NCBI RefSeq assembly: GCF_009735585.1 | Contig: NZ_VJVW01000004.1 | Span: forward strand, 186,001 to 250,000 | Direction: 5' to 3' | DNA length: 64,000 bases | DNA from: Christiangramia aestuarii | GTDB taxonomy: Bacteria > Bacteroidota > Bacteroidia > Flavobacteriales > Flavobacteriaceae | In this document: one piece after another, positions 40,530 to 49,677 of the stretch | Numbering within the stretch: the first letter of the stretch is position 1 | How the letters are laid out: every line of letters begins with the position of its first letter | Notes under the pieces: model-generated | Database searches by the model: none | What the model was told of the DNA's origin: nothing | The model's input: the letters and a program-made list of their open reading frames with translations, nothing else | Position numbers and translations under genes: made by a program

Positions 40530-41132
40530 GTGCAGGAAAAAATATTGCATACCGCAACCGAGATGTTCCTACAGTATGGTTTTAAAAGTGTGACCATGGA
40601 CGATATCGCTGAAAACATGGGCATATCGAAAAAGACCATCTACGCGCATTATTCCACCAAAAACAAACTGGTGCAGGCCAGCGGCTCGCATTTGCTGAAA
40701 ACTATTTCTGAAGGTATCGAAGAAATAAGGTCAAGGAAACTAAACCCGGTGATCGAGAACTTTGAGATCAAGCAATTTGTAAATCAGCATTTAAAAGGCG
40801 AAAAGACCTCACCTCACTTTCAGCTGAAGAAATATTACCCCAAGGTTTTTGATAAACTTATCGAAGAGCAATTCCAGGTGCTGGAAGATTGTGTGGGTGA
40901 TAATATTTCTCGCGGGATGGAACAGGGATACTACCGCAAACAGATCAATGTGCCTTTTGTTTGCCGTATTCATTTTGTTGGAATGATGGGTGTTAAAGAC
41001 AAAGAAGTGTTCCCCGTAGAACAATTTAGCGAACAGGATCTTACCGAAGAATTTTTGAATTACCACCTTCGGGCGATCTGCACCCCAAAAGGAATTAAAA
41101 CTCTTGAAGAATACACTAATAATGAAAAATAG
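40530..41132 (+). CDS. TetR/AcrR family repressor
   Basis: A 200-residue regulator with a TetR DNA-binding domain: KILHTATEMFLQYGFKSVTMDDIAENMGISKKTIYAHYSTK, the classical helix-turn-helix in its second half. The C-terminal ligand domain is all-helical. The GTG at 40530 is chosen as start because the promoter lies just upstream and the earlier in-frame TTG would be inside it. It heads an operon with tolC-like, membrane-fusion and RND pump genes and overlaps the tolC start. It probably represses the pump and itself through the palindrome at 40471-40498. Confidence 0.93.
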   Translation: MQEKILHTATEMFLQYGFKSVTMDDIAENMGISKKTIYAHYSTKNKLVQASGSHLLKTISEGIEEIRSRKLNPVIENFEIKQFVNQHLKGEKTSPHFQLKKYYPKVFDKLIEEQFQVLEDCVGDNISRGMEQGYYRKQINVPFVCRIHFVGMMGVKDKEVFPVEQFSEQDLTEEFLNYHLRAICTPKGIKTLEEYTNNEK

Positions 41133-42561
41133 ACCAGTAAATGTTTTATGCTTTTTTCTCCTGGCCCTAACAGGAATGTTCGCCCAGGAAGAAAACCCGA
41201 GAAACTACAGGTTTTCTATCGAGGAGGCTATAGAATTTGGAATCGAGAATAATTATCAGTCCCAGATCGCTGAGAAGGACGTACAGATCGCCCTTAAACA
41301 AAAATGGGAGATCATCGCCCAGGGACTTCCGCAAATAGATGGGGCGGTAGACTATCAGAACTTTCTGAAACAACCGGTAACCCTTTTACCCGCTGCGGCT
41401 TTCGATAATACCCAAAGCACCATAGATATTGTTGAGGAGTATTTTGACGATGTACAAAGGAACGATGTGCCGGTAAATGCTCCAGAAGGTTTTATCCCGG
41501 TGAGGTTTGGAACCAAGCAAAGCGTGAATGCGACGGCTACCTGGAGGCAACTCCTTTTTGACGGATCTTATATAGTAGGTATCCAGTCCGTAAAAACCCT
41601 GTTACAGATCTCCAAAAATGCCAAGACCAAGACCGACCTGGAGATCAAAAAATCTGTCATAAGCGCCTACGGAAATGTCCTACTGGCCGAAGAAAGTGTG
41701 GATATCCTGGAAAAGAACGTCTCCACAGTACAGAAGAACTACAATGACACTCAGAAGATCTACGAGAACGGACTGGCTGAACAGGAAGATGTGGAGCAGC
41801 TGGAAATAACCCTGTTAAGGCTTAAGAACAATCTTAGCCGTAGTGAAAGAATGCGTGATATTGCTTACGAACTGCTCAATCTTAGCCTGGGAATCCCCGT
41901 AGAAGATGAAGTTATGCTTACCGATGATCTTGATGCCCTGGCCATGAAATATTATGACCCGGCCATCCTGAATAAAATCATCCCGGTAGAGGAAAATATA
42001 GATTACAGGATCGCCAAGAACTCGGCAGAATCTGCACAGATCCAGGTAAGACTTCAGAAAGCCAAGGCTTTACCCACCCTTAGCGGTTTCGTGAATTACG
42101 GTTACCAGGGCTTCTCCGATAAATTCACCTTCCTTAACAGCGACCAGGAATATTTTGGACAATCCATTTTAGGAGTGAGTCTAAATATCCCGATTTTCAG
42201 CAGCGGAATGAGAAGCGCCAGGACCCAGCAAAGAGAACTAGAATACGAACAGGCCTTACTGGACCTGGAACAGACCGAGAACGATGTAAAACGCCAGATC
42301 AATATGGCGAAAAGCGAGTATGAGTTCAGCATTGAAAGTTATCAAAATGCGGTTAGAAACCTTGAACTGGCAGAAAGGATCGAGAATAAGAACCAGATAA
42401 AGTTCTTTGAAGGCATCGCCAGCAGTTTCGAGCTTACCGAAGCACAAAGACAACTATACACCGCCCAGCAGGAATATCTACAGTCTATGCTGGATGTGAT
42501 CACCGCCAAGGCAGAACTTGAAAATTTACTGGATACTAGAAGTTATAACGATGAAAACTAA
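41122..42561 (+). CDS. TolC family outer-membrane efflux protein
   Basis: A 479-residue outer-membrane channel. A signal peptide (1-22, ending GMFAQ) precedes two repeated long-helix units with the TolC family pattern IEEAIEFGIENNYQSQIAEKDV and EAQRQLYTAQQEYLQSMLDVITAKAELENLL. It exports compounds delivered by the RND pump and fusion protein encoded just downstream. The ATG at 41122 overlaps the tetR end by 11 bases; an upstream TTG is a less likely start because it shifts the signal peptide inward. Confidence 0.95.
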   Translation: MKNRPVNVLCFFLLALTGMFAQEENPRNYRFSIEEAIEFGIENNYQSQIAEKDVQIALKQKWEIIAQGLPQIDGAVDYQNFLKQPVTLLPAAAFDNTQSTIDIVEEYFDDVQRNDVPVNAPEGFIPVRFGTKQSVNATATWRQLLFDGSYIVGIQSVKTLLQISKNAKTKTDLEIKKSVISAYGNVLLAEESVDILEKNVSTVQKNYNDTQKIYENGLAEQEDVEQLEITLLRLKNNLSRSERMRDIAYELLNLSLGIPVEDEVMLTDDLDALAMKYYDPAILNKIIPVEENIDYRIAKNSAESAQIQVRLQKAKALPTLSGFVNYGYQGFSDKFTFLNSDQEYFGQSILGVSLNIPIFSSGMRSARTQQRELEYEQALLDLEQTENDVKRQINMAKSEYEFSIESYQNAVRNLELAERIENKNQIKFFEGIASSFELTEAQRQLYTAQQEYLQSMLDVITAKAELENLLDTRSYNDEN

Positions 42562-42583
42562 TCTCCCAATTATACAGAAGAAC

Positions 42584-43753
42584 ATGAAAAGACTAATACT
42601 ATTATTCGCATTACCCCTGGTCCTCATTTCCTGCGGTGGAGACGCGGAAACAAAGTCTATAGACGAGGTACTGGAAAGTGAAGACCTCAGCCAGATAAGG
42701 GCCAAAAAATCTGAACTCAGTACCGAACAGGCCCAGATCGCCGAACAGATAGACCGCCTGGACGAGGCCATCAAAAAACTGGACAAGAACAGAAGAATGG
42801 ACCTGGTAAGCGTACAAACCGTGAACGATACTCTCTTTAAGCATTATGCAGAAGTGCAGGGTAATGTCGCTACAGATGAAAATATCATCATCTACCCTGA
42901 ATTTTCAGGCATCCTTACCGATGTTCGTGTGAACGAAGGTCAAAGAGTTTCAAAAGGACAGGTGCTTGCACGCATCGATGATGGTGGCCTTCAGAATGAA
43001 CTTGCACAGCTGGAAGCCCAGGAGAGACTGGCCAAAACGACTTACGAAAGACAGGAAAGACTTTGGGAACAGAACATAGGTTCAGAAATGCAGTACCTGC
43101 AAGCCAAGACCAATTACGAGGCTTTACAAAGTTCGGTTAACAGTTTGAAGTCTCAATTGGACAAGACCGTGGTTCGCGCTCCTTTCAGTGGAGTGGTAGA
43201 TGACGTGATTAGCGAGCAGGGTGAAGTAGTAAACCCGGGACAGAACCAGCTTTTCAGGTTGATAAGCCTGGATAATATGTATGTAGAGGCCGATGTTCCC
43301 GAAAATTACCTGAATAAGGTTTCTGAAGGTACCGAAGTCAAGGTGAATATTGGTTCTGTAGAACGTGAATTCGAAGGAAAGATCAGCCAGGTTGGTAACA
43401 ATATCAACCCGAATAACAGGACCTTCAGAATTGAGGTTGCGGTACCAAAAGAAAAGGATCTTATCAAGCCCAACCAGATCGCTACGATCAAACTGAACGA
43501 TTATACTTCAGAAAACGCTATCGTGATCCCGGAAAGCAGCATTCAGAAGAACGCCCAGGGAGAAAGCATTGTTTACGTGCTGGAGCAGGAAAATGACAAG
43601 AATTTCGGAACTGCGAAAAAAGTGATCGTGGAAACCGGGCTGGTTTACAATGATTCCATCGAGATCAAAAAAGGCCTCGAAAGCGGACAAATGCTGATCA
43701 CCGACGGTTCGAAAAACATTCGCGACGGGCAGGAAGTTAAATTCAGAAAATAA
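42584..43753 (+). CDS. RND efflux periplasmic adaptor (membrane fusion) lipoprotein
   Basis: A 389-residue adaptor joining the RND pump to the outer-membrane channel. A lipoprotein signal (lipobox LISC, Cys16) precedes an alpha-hairpin (about 35-60 and the region after VARIDDGGLQNELAQLEAQERL). The lipoyl-like half motif GILTDVRVNEGQRVSKGQVLARID and beta-barrel segments follow. ATG at 42584 is preferred over ATG at 42551 because it gives a clean lipoprotein signal. It follows the tolC gene by 22 bases. Confidence 0.93.
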   Translation: MKRLILLFALPLVLISCGGDAETKSIDEVLESEDLSQIRAKKSELSTEQAQIAEQIDRLDEAIKKLDKNRRMDLVSVQTVNDTLFKHYAEVQGNVATDENIIIYPEFSGILTDVRVNEGQRVSKGQVLARIDDGGLQNELAQLEAQERLAKTTYERQERLWEQNIGSEMQYLQAKTNYEALQSSVNSLKSQLDKTVVRAPFSGVVDDVISEQGEVVNPGQNQLFRLISLDNMYVEADVPENYLNKVSEGTEVKVNIGSVEREFEGKISQVGNNINPNNRTFRIEVAVPKEKDLIKPNQIATIKLNDYTSENAIVIPESSIQKNAQGESIVYVLEQENDKNFGTAKKVIVETGLVYNDSIEIKKGLESGQMLITDGSKNIRDGQEVKFRK

Positions 43754-43758
43754 GCAGA

Positions 43759-46700
43759 ATGAAATTAGATAAAGAATTCAAACTCTCCTCCTGGGCGATA
43801 GATAACAAGATGACGGTTTACGTCATCATCGCCATCATCATGATAGGCGGACTTCTCTCCTATTATAGTATGCCCAGGGAATCATTTCCTGAGATCATAG
43901 AGACCAAGATTTATGTAAGTTCCATTAACCCGGGTAACTCGGCAGAAGATGTTGAGAAATTCATCACCGAACCTCTCGAAGAGGAATTCAATGATGTTGG
44001 GGGTGTTAAGGAGATCAGCTCCACTACCCTGCAGGATTATTCCCTGGTGATCGTGGAATTTGAAGAGGAAGTGAATGTAGATGTTGCCAAACAAAAGATC
44101 AAGGACAAGGTAGATCTGGTAAAGGCAGAGACCACCTGGCCTACCCTGGATAATGGCGCTAAGGTAGAACCCAACGTTTTTGACCTGAACCTTTCAGAAG
44201 AACAGCCTATCCTGAACATCAACCTAACGGGAGATTATACCGTTCAGCAGTTAAAGGATTATGCCGAATATCTCCAGGAAAAGATCGAATTACTTCCGCA
44301 GATAAAGGAAGCAAGTATTCGCGGGGCTGAAGATATGGAGGTTGAGATAGCCGTGGACATCTACAAGATGAGCGCTTCAGAAGTTAGCTTTCAGGATATT
44401 ATTAGCGCAGTGAGTGCTGAAAACAGGACGATCTCTGGTGGTAACATTATCACCAGTGGCGTTCAGAAGAATATCAGGATCATTGGTGAGATAGAAGATC
44501 CTGCCGAATTGCGGGACGTCGTGGTAAAAAGTGATGGCGGAAATATCTTCTTAAAAGATATCGCTGAAGTCAATTTCCAGGAAAAAGATGCGACCACTTA
44601 CGCCAGGGAATATGGCAAGCCGGTTGTAATGCTGGATGTGAAGAAGCGTAGTGGGAAAAACATGATCGAGGCGGTGGATGAGATCAAGGAGATCATCAAG
44701 ACCGAGCAGGAAGAATACCTTCCGGAATCGCTGGACATCAGCCTTACCAACGACCTTTCTACAGACACCCGTAACCAGGTGAACGACCTGGTGAACAACA
44801 TTATTTTTGGGGTGATCCTGGTAGTACTGGTATTAATGTTCTTCCTAGGTTTTAGAAACTCCCTTTTCGTGGGACTGGCGATACCTTTATCTATGTTCCT
44901 TTCTTACATTATCCTGTCCAGTCTTGGCTACACCCTGAACACTATGGTGCTTTTCGCCCTGGTAATGGGTCTGGGGATGCTGGTAGATAACGGGATCGTG
45001 GTAGTAGAGAACGTTTATACCCTGATGGATGAAGGATGGCCAAGGATCAAGGCCGCCAAGCAGGGTTTGGGCGAGATCGCCTGGCCCATCATCGCCTCAA
45101 CAGCCACCACGCTAATGGCATTTTTCCCTCTTGGATTATGGCCGGGAACCATAGGTAAGTTCATGGTGATCTTCCCGATCACCCTGTCTATCGTACTTGG
45201 TTCCTCACTTTTTGTGGCCCTGATCATCAACTCCATGCTTACCTCACAATTCATGAAAACCGAGGAAGGCAGGATCTCTAAAAAGAGGCTTATCAGGATA
45301 AGCATCATCATGGCCGTGATTGGCGTGGTATTATTGGTATCTGGATACCTGGTGAAGCTTGGTGCCCTAAGAGCATTGGGTAACCTGTTCCTGCTTGGAG
45401 TGATCCTGATGTGGTTCTACAAATACGTACTCTCTGGAGCCGTAAAATATTTCCAGTTCAAGTCGCTGAAAAAACTCGAAAGCAATTACGAAAGATTTCT
45501 AAAGTTCGCCTTAAGGGGAAGAAAAGCATATGCTTTCTTCTTCGGAACCTTGCTTTTATTGTTCTTCTCTTTTGTTTTGATAGGGCTCGTACAGCCAGAC
45601 GTTTTATTCTTCCCGGAGAACCAGCCTAAGCAGGTGATCACCTATATAGAATATCCTGAAGGCACCGACATCAAAAAGACCAATGAACTTACCAGAAAGG
45701 TGGAGGAGCAGATCTTTGATGTGGTTGAAAAATATGAAGATGAGGATGGCTATAATTTCATGGTAGAATCGGTTATTTCGCAGGTAGGGGAAGGAGCCGG
45801 AAACCCACAGACCGATGGCGGACAGCAGAACGAAATGCCGCATAAGGGAAAGGTCACTATTGTGATGCGAGAATTCAAGGAACGCCGTGGAGTAGAAAGC
45901 TCACAGGTACTGGCAGAAGTTCGCGAGGCCGTGAACGAATTCCCGGGTGCTTCCATTCAGGTAGAAAAAGATGCCGCGGGACCTCCGGCTGGTTATCCCA
46001 TCAACATGGAATTGAAAGGTGAAGATTATGAAACCATGCTGGCCGAGGCCGAAAACCTTAGATCTTATATCCAGGAACTAAGCATTCCCGGTATTGAGGA
46101 ACTTAAAATTGACGTGAACAAGTCTAAACCCGAGCTTGATGTAAGGGTAGACCGTAGAAAAGCCGGTCAGTTAGGGGTTTCAACCTCTCAGGTAGGACAA
46201 ACGCTGAGGCGTGCCATCTACGGGGAAGAAGTTTCCACCTATAAAGAAGGAGATGACGACTACGAGGTGAATGTTCGTTTCAACGAAGAGTTCAGGTATA
46301 ATGAGAACGCGCTGTTTAACCAGCCTATTACCTTCAAAGATCAGAATTCTGGCCAGACCAGGCAGATCCCAATTTCTTCCCTGGTGGAGACCGAGGTGGC
46401 GTCATCCTTCAGCTCAATAAAAAGGAAGGACCTAAAAAGAGTGATCACAGTTTATTCCAACGTGTTGCAGGGCTATAATGGTAACCAGATCGTAGATCAG
46501 TTAAAGACGGCACTCAAGAACTATGAAATGCCAGAGGACATAAGCCTGGAGTTTACAGGAGAGCAGGAGGAGCAGCAAGAAAACATGAACTTCCTGTTAA
46601 AAGCTCTATTGATAGCCCTAGGAGGGATCCTGTTGATCCTGGTAGCCCAATTCAACTCGGTTTCGAAACCTATCATTATCCTTATGGCGGTGGTTCTTAG

Positions 46701-47220
46701 TCTCGTGGGTGTATTCCTGGGACTTATCATTTTCCAGATGGACTTCATCATCATCATGACCATGATGGGGATCATTTCCCTTGCCGGGATCGTAGTGAAC
46801 AACGCCATCGTACTAATAGATTACACCCAGATCCTTATAGATCGTAAGAAAAAGGAACTGGACCTGGAGGAGGATGCACTTTTAACCAGGGCACAGTATT
46901 TTGATGTGATCGTAAGAGGTGGTAAGTCAAGGCTGAGACCGGTATTGCTTACGGCAATTACCACTGTGCTTGGTTTAATTCCACTGGCAGTGGGACTTAA
47001 TATTGACTTCTTCGGATTGATCACAGATTACGATCCGGGAATCTATATTGGAGGAGATAACGTGATCTTCTGGGGACCATTGGCCTGGACGGTGATCTTC
47101 GGTCTTGTGTTCGCCACCTTCCTAACCCTGGTGGTAGTACCTGTAATGTTCTACCTGGTGAACAGGGCAAAGGTTAGGTTCGCCGATAAACGAAAAGAAA
47201 AGCAATTGAATAAAGCCTAA
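43759..47220 (+). CDS. RND family multidrug efflux permease (HAE1 type)
   Basis: A 1153-residue proton-driven pump with twelve membrane segments in two halves and two large periplasmic loops. NKMTVYVIIAIIMIGGLLSYYSMPRESFPEI begins it as in AcrB relatives. The fourth-segment region GLGMLVDNGIVVVENV carries the proton-relay acids. The second half shows GIVVNNAIVLIDYT and LRPVLLTAITTVLGLIPLA. An additional hydrophobic stretch follows segment 6 (about 500-560), longer than in AcrB. It lies 5 bases after the adaptor gene and before a strong terminator, closing the operon. Confidence 0.96.
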   Translation: MKLDKEFKLSSWAIDNKMTVYVIIAIIMIGGLLSYYSMPRESFPEIIETKIYVSSINPGNSAEDVEKFITEPLEEEFNDVGGVKEISSTTLQDYSLVIVEFEEEVNVDVAKQKIKDKVDLVKAETTWPTLDNGAKVEPNVFDLNLSEEQPILNINLTGDYTVQQLKDYAEYLQEKIELLPQIKEASIRGAEDMEVEIAVDIYKMSASEVSFQDIISAVSAENRTISGGNIITSGVQKNIRIIGEIEDPAELRDVVVKSDGGNIFLKDIAEVNFQEKDATTYAREYGKPVVMLDVKKRSGKNMIEAVDEIKEIIKTEQEEYLPESLDISLTNDLSTDTRNQVNDLVNNIIFGVILVVLVLMFFLGFRNSLFVGLAIPLSMFLSYIILSSLGYTLNTMVLFALVMGLGMLVDNGIVVVENVYTLMDEGWPRIKAAKQGLGEIAWPIIASTATTLMAFFPLGLWPGTIGKFMVIFPITLSIVLGSSLFVALIINSMLTSQFMKTEEGRISKKRLIRISIIMAVIGVVLLVSGYLVKLGALRALGNLFLLGVILMWFYKYVLSGAVKYFQFKSLKKLESNYERFLKFALRGRKAYAFFFGTLLLLFFSFVLIGLVQPDVLFFPENQPKQVITYIEYPEGTDIKKTNELTRKVEEQIFDVVEKYEDEDGYNFMVESVISQVGEGAGNPQTDGGQQNEMPHKGKVTIVMREFKERRGVESSQVLAEVREAVNEFPGASIQVEKDAAGPPAGYPINMELKGEDYETMLAEAENLRSYIQELSIPGIEELKIDVNKSKPELDVRVDRRKAGQLGVSTSQVGQTLRRAIYGEEVSTYKEGDDDYEVNVRFNEEFRYNENALFNQPITFKDQNSGQTRQIPISSLVETEVASSFSSIKRKDLKRVITVYSNVLQGYNGNQIVDQLKTALKNYEMPEDISLEFTGEQEEQQENMNFLLKALLIALGGILLILVAQFNSVSKPIIILMAVVLSLVGVFLGLIIFQMDFIIIMTMMGIISLAGIVVNNAIVLIDYTQILIDRKKKELDLEEDALLTRAQYFDVIVRGGKSRLRPVLLTAITTVLGLIPLAVGLNIDFFGLITDYDPGIYIGGDNVIFWGPLAWTVIFGLVFATFLTLVVVPVMFYLVNRAKVRFADKRKEKQLNKA

Positions 47221-47225
47221 GAACA

Positions 47226-47256
47226 AAAAAGCCCGAAGCGATGCTTCGGGCTTTTT
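47226..47256. terminator. intrinsic terminator of the efflux operon
   Basis: Perfect arms AAAAAGCCCGAAGC and GCTTCGGGCTTTTT around a GAT loop, 6 bases after the pump stop codon; it also faces the convergent gene at 47277. Confidence 0.9.
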
Positions 47257-47276
47257 CTATTAAATACATTTATCAT

Positions 47277-47642
47277 TTATTGATTACTTACCAATGAGCT
47301 CTCATTTTTCCAGCTGTTTACGCTTGCGATTCTACTGTTTTGGTAGTCCACTTCAGTAAGTTTACTTTCAGACCAGAAAAACCATGTTCCGCTTTTTTGG
47401 CCATTCTTATAATTCGCGATGGCTGTCTTTTCACCGTTTTGGTTGTAAGAAATCCACTCCCCGTGGAGTCTACCGTCCTTGTACGTACCTTCCTGCCTAA
47501 CAGTTCCATCTTCATAATAAAAAGTTCCTTTGATTAAATCTCCCTGCTTTTCAAAAACAGGTTTAGGGTCTTTATCTTGAGCAATAGCAACACTTCCTGT
47601 AATAAAAATTGCCGCCATCAATATGTTCTTTATAGTCTTCAT
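47277..47642 (-). CDS. secreted MORN-variant repeat protein (YwqK family pattern)
   Basis: A 121-residue exported protein. A signal peptide (1-22, ending VAIAQ) precedes three repeats of the form Y-DG--R-EG-YKDG, EWISYNQNGEKTAIANYKNG and GTWFFW, the MORN-variant pattern. Start ATG at 47642 is chosen because the promoter elements lie directly upstream; a longer frame would start inside the promoter. Despite the common database label, there is no toxin partner here. The function is unknown. Confidence 0.85.
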   Translation of the reverse strand: MKTIKNILMAAIFITGSVAIAQDKDPKPVFEKQGDLIKGTFYYEDGTVRQEGTYKDGRLHGEWISYNQNGEKTAIANYKNGQKSGTWFFWSESKLTEVDYQNSRIASVNSWKNESSLVSNQ

Positions 47643-47670
47643 AGTCTCTTTTTTATTAACGTTCTCATTA

Positions 47671-47700
47671 CAAATATACACAAAGTTTACAAACAAGCAA
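47671..47700 (-). promoter_or_regulatory. Bacteroidota-type promoter of the MORN-variant gene
   Basis: On the minus strand TTG (47698-47700), 19 bases, TATATTTG (47671-47678): a full consensus match, 28 bases before the start codon. Confidence 0.75.
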
Positions 47701-47838
47701 TATTTACGTAACATTAAGTTAACATTGGAAGCTAATTTAACTGTTTTTCAAGGCTTTGCAAGTTTAACATTGCTTAACATTGAAATAAAACAGCATAATT
47801 TTTAGGACTGAAAGGTTCAGTAAAAGTGTTTAACTTCT

Positions 47839-47846
47839 TACTTTTG
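47839..47846 (+). promoter_or_regulatory. possible -7 element of aspS
   Basis: TACTTTTG fits TAnnTTTG, 26 bases before the aspS start; the upstream element would be TTC, one base off, at a 20-base spacing. Confidence 0.45.
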
Positions 47847-47872
47847 TGCCCATTCTAAATTTGAAGGATAAC

Positions 47873-49621
47873 ATGTACAGAAGTCATACCTGCGGTGAAC
47901 TCAATGCTCAGCAAATTGGTAATAAAGTAACCCTTTCCGGATGGGTGCAAAAAGTTAGGAACAAAGGATTTATGATCTGGGTAGATCTTCGTGATCGATA
48001 TGGGATTACCCAGCTAATATTTGATGAAGAGCGTTCCTCAAAGGAATTGATGGACAAAGCCGGAAGCCTGGCCCGTGAATTCGTGATACAGGTAGAAGGT
48101 AGCGTGATAGAAAGGGAATCCAAAAACCCAAATATCCCAACCGGTGAGATCGAGGTGCTGGTAGAGGACTTCCAGATACTGAATTCTTCCAAGACCCCTC
48201 CTTTTACCATTGAAGATGACACAGATGGCGGGGAAGACCTAAGAATGAAATACCGTTACCTGGATATTCGCAGGAATCCGGTGAAAAATAAACTGATGTT
48301 CCGCCACCAGGTGGGCATGAAGGTGAGAAATTACCTTTCTAACCAGGGTTTCATTGAAATCGAAACTCCATATCTTATTAAATCTACTCCTGAAGGTGCC
48401 CGTGATTTCGTGGTGCCAAGCAGGATGAACGAGGGCCAGTTCTACGCTCTCCCCCAATCGCCTCAAACCTTCAAACAGTTATTGATGGTCGGCGGAATGG
48501 ATAAATACTTCCAGATAGTTAAATGCTTCAGGGATGAGGACCTTCGCGCAGACCGTCAGCCGGAATTCACCCAGATAGACTGTGAAATGGCTTTTGTGGA
48601 GCAGGAAGATATCCTGAACATTTTTGAAGGCCTAACCAGGCATTTACTAAAAGAGATCAAAGGAGTTGAGGTAGCCGAGTTCCCAAGAATGACCTACGAC
48701 GAGGCCATGAGAAAGTACGGGAACGACAAACCGGACATTCGGTTCGGGATGGAATTCGCCGAACTTGATGAGCTGGCCAAGAACAAAGGCTTCAATGTTT
48801 TCGACCAGCAGGAACTGGTAGCGGGGATCGCGGTTCCCGGTGCGGCAAGCTTCACCAGGAAAGAGATCGATAATCTCATTTCCTGGGTCAAGAGACCTCA
48901 GGTTGGTGCAAACGGACTTGTTTGGGCTAAATATAATGAGGATGGCAGCCTGAAATCTTCGGTAGATAAGTTCTATTCTCAGGAAGATCTAACTGCCTGG
49001 GCCGAAGCTGCCGGCGCTAAACCGGGAGACCTTATTCTGGTTATGGCGGGAGATGCGGCAAAGACAAGAACTCAGCTTAGTACTCTAAGAATGCATCTTG
49101 GAAATGAACTGGGGTTAAGAAAATCTGATGAATTCGCGCCATTATGGGTCGTGGATTTCCCGCTTCTGGAGTGGGACGAGGAAACCGAAAGATTCCACGC
49201 CATGCACCATCCTTTTACTTCTCCCAAGAAAGAAGACTTCGCACTACTTGAAACCGAACCAGGTAAAGTTAGAGCAAACGCCTACGACCTGGTATTGAAC
49301 GGAAACGAGATTGGTGGTGGTTCTATTCGTATCCACGACAAGGAAACACAATCCCAGATGTTCAAATATCTAGGGTTCACCCCAGAAGAAGCTAAAGAAC
49401 AGTTCGGCTTCTTAATGGATGCTTTCCAGTACGGCGCACCTCCTCACGGAGGGATCGCTTTTGGTTTTGACCGATTGGTGGCTATTCTGGGTGGTCAGGA
49501 AAGCATTAGAGACTTCATTGCCTTCCCTAAAAATAATGCGGGTCGTGATGTGATGATAGACGCTCCTGCTAAACTTGATAAGGAACAACTTGACGAATTA
49601 CATCTAAGTTTAAAATTATAA
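47873..49621 (+). CDS. aspS: aspartyl-tRNA synthetase
   Basis: A 582-residue class II synthetase charging tRNA with aspartate. The N-terminal OB anticodon-binding domain contains [25 protein letters not shown]. Motif 2 is [18 protein letters not shown] and motif 3 is [10 protein letters not shown] near the C-terminus. The bacterial GAD insertion domain lies between them. ATG at 47873 gives [11 protein letters not shown] and is preceded by GAAGGA; the earlier in-frame start would lie in the promoter. A terminator follows at once. Confidence 0.98.
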   Translation: MYRSHTCGELNAQQIGNKVTLSGWVQKVRNKGFMIWVDLRDRYGITQLIFDEERSSKELMDKAGSLAREFVIQVEGSVIERESKNPNIPTGEIEVLVEDFQILNSSKTPPFTIEDDTDGGEDLRMKYRYLDIRRNPVKNKLMFRHQVGMKVRNYLSNQGFIEIETPYLIKSTPEGARDFVVPSRMNEGQFYALPQSPQTFKQLLMVGGMDKYFQIVKCFRDEDLRADRQPEFTQIDCEMAFVEQEDILNIFEGLTRHLLKEIKGVEVAEFPRMTYDEAMRKYGNDKPDIRFGMEFAELDELAKNKGFNVFDQQELVAGIAVPGAASFTRKEIDNLISWVKRPQVGANGLVWAKYNEDGSLKSSVDKFYSQEDLTAWAEAAGAKPGDLILVMAGDAAKTRTQLSTLRMHLGNELGLRKSDEFAPLWVVDFPLLEWDEETERFHAMHHPFTSPKKEDFALLETEPGKVRANAYDLVLNGNEIGGGSIRIHDKETQSQMFKYLGFTPEEAKEQFGFLMDAFQYGAPPHGGIAFGFDRLVAILGGQESIRDFIAFPKNNAGRDVMIDAPAKLDKEQLDELHLSLKL

Positions 49622-49628
49622 AAACTAT

Positions 49629-49647
49629 ATCCCGCGTAAAGCGGGAT
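49629..49647 (+). terminator. intrinsic terminator of aspS
   Basis: Arms ATCCCGC and GCGGGAT around GTAAA, followed by TTTTTTATA, 7 bases after the aspS stop codon. Confidence 0.85.
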
Positions 49648-49677
49648 TTTTTATATTCATAGGCTAAATATCAAGAA

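Noticed and set aside
47277-47642. Antitoxin of a toxin-antitoxin pair
   Set aside because: The repeat family is often labelled that way, but the protein has a signal peptide and no adjacent toxin gene.
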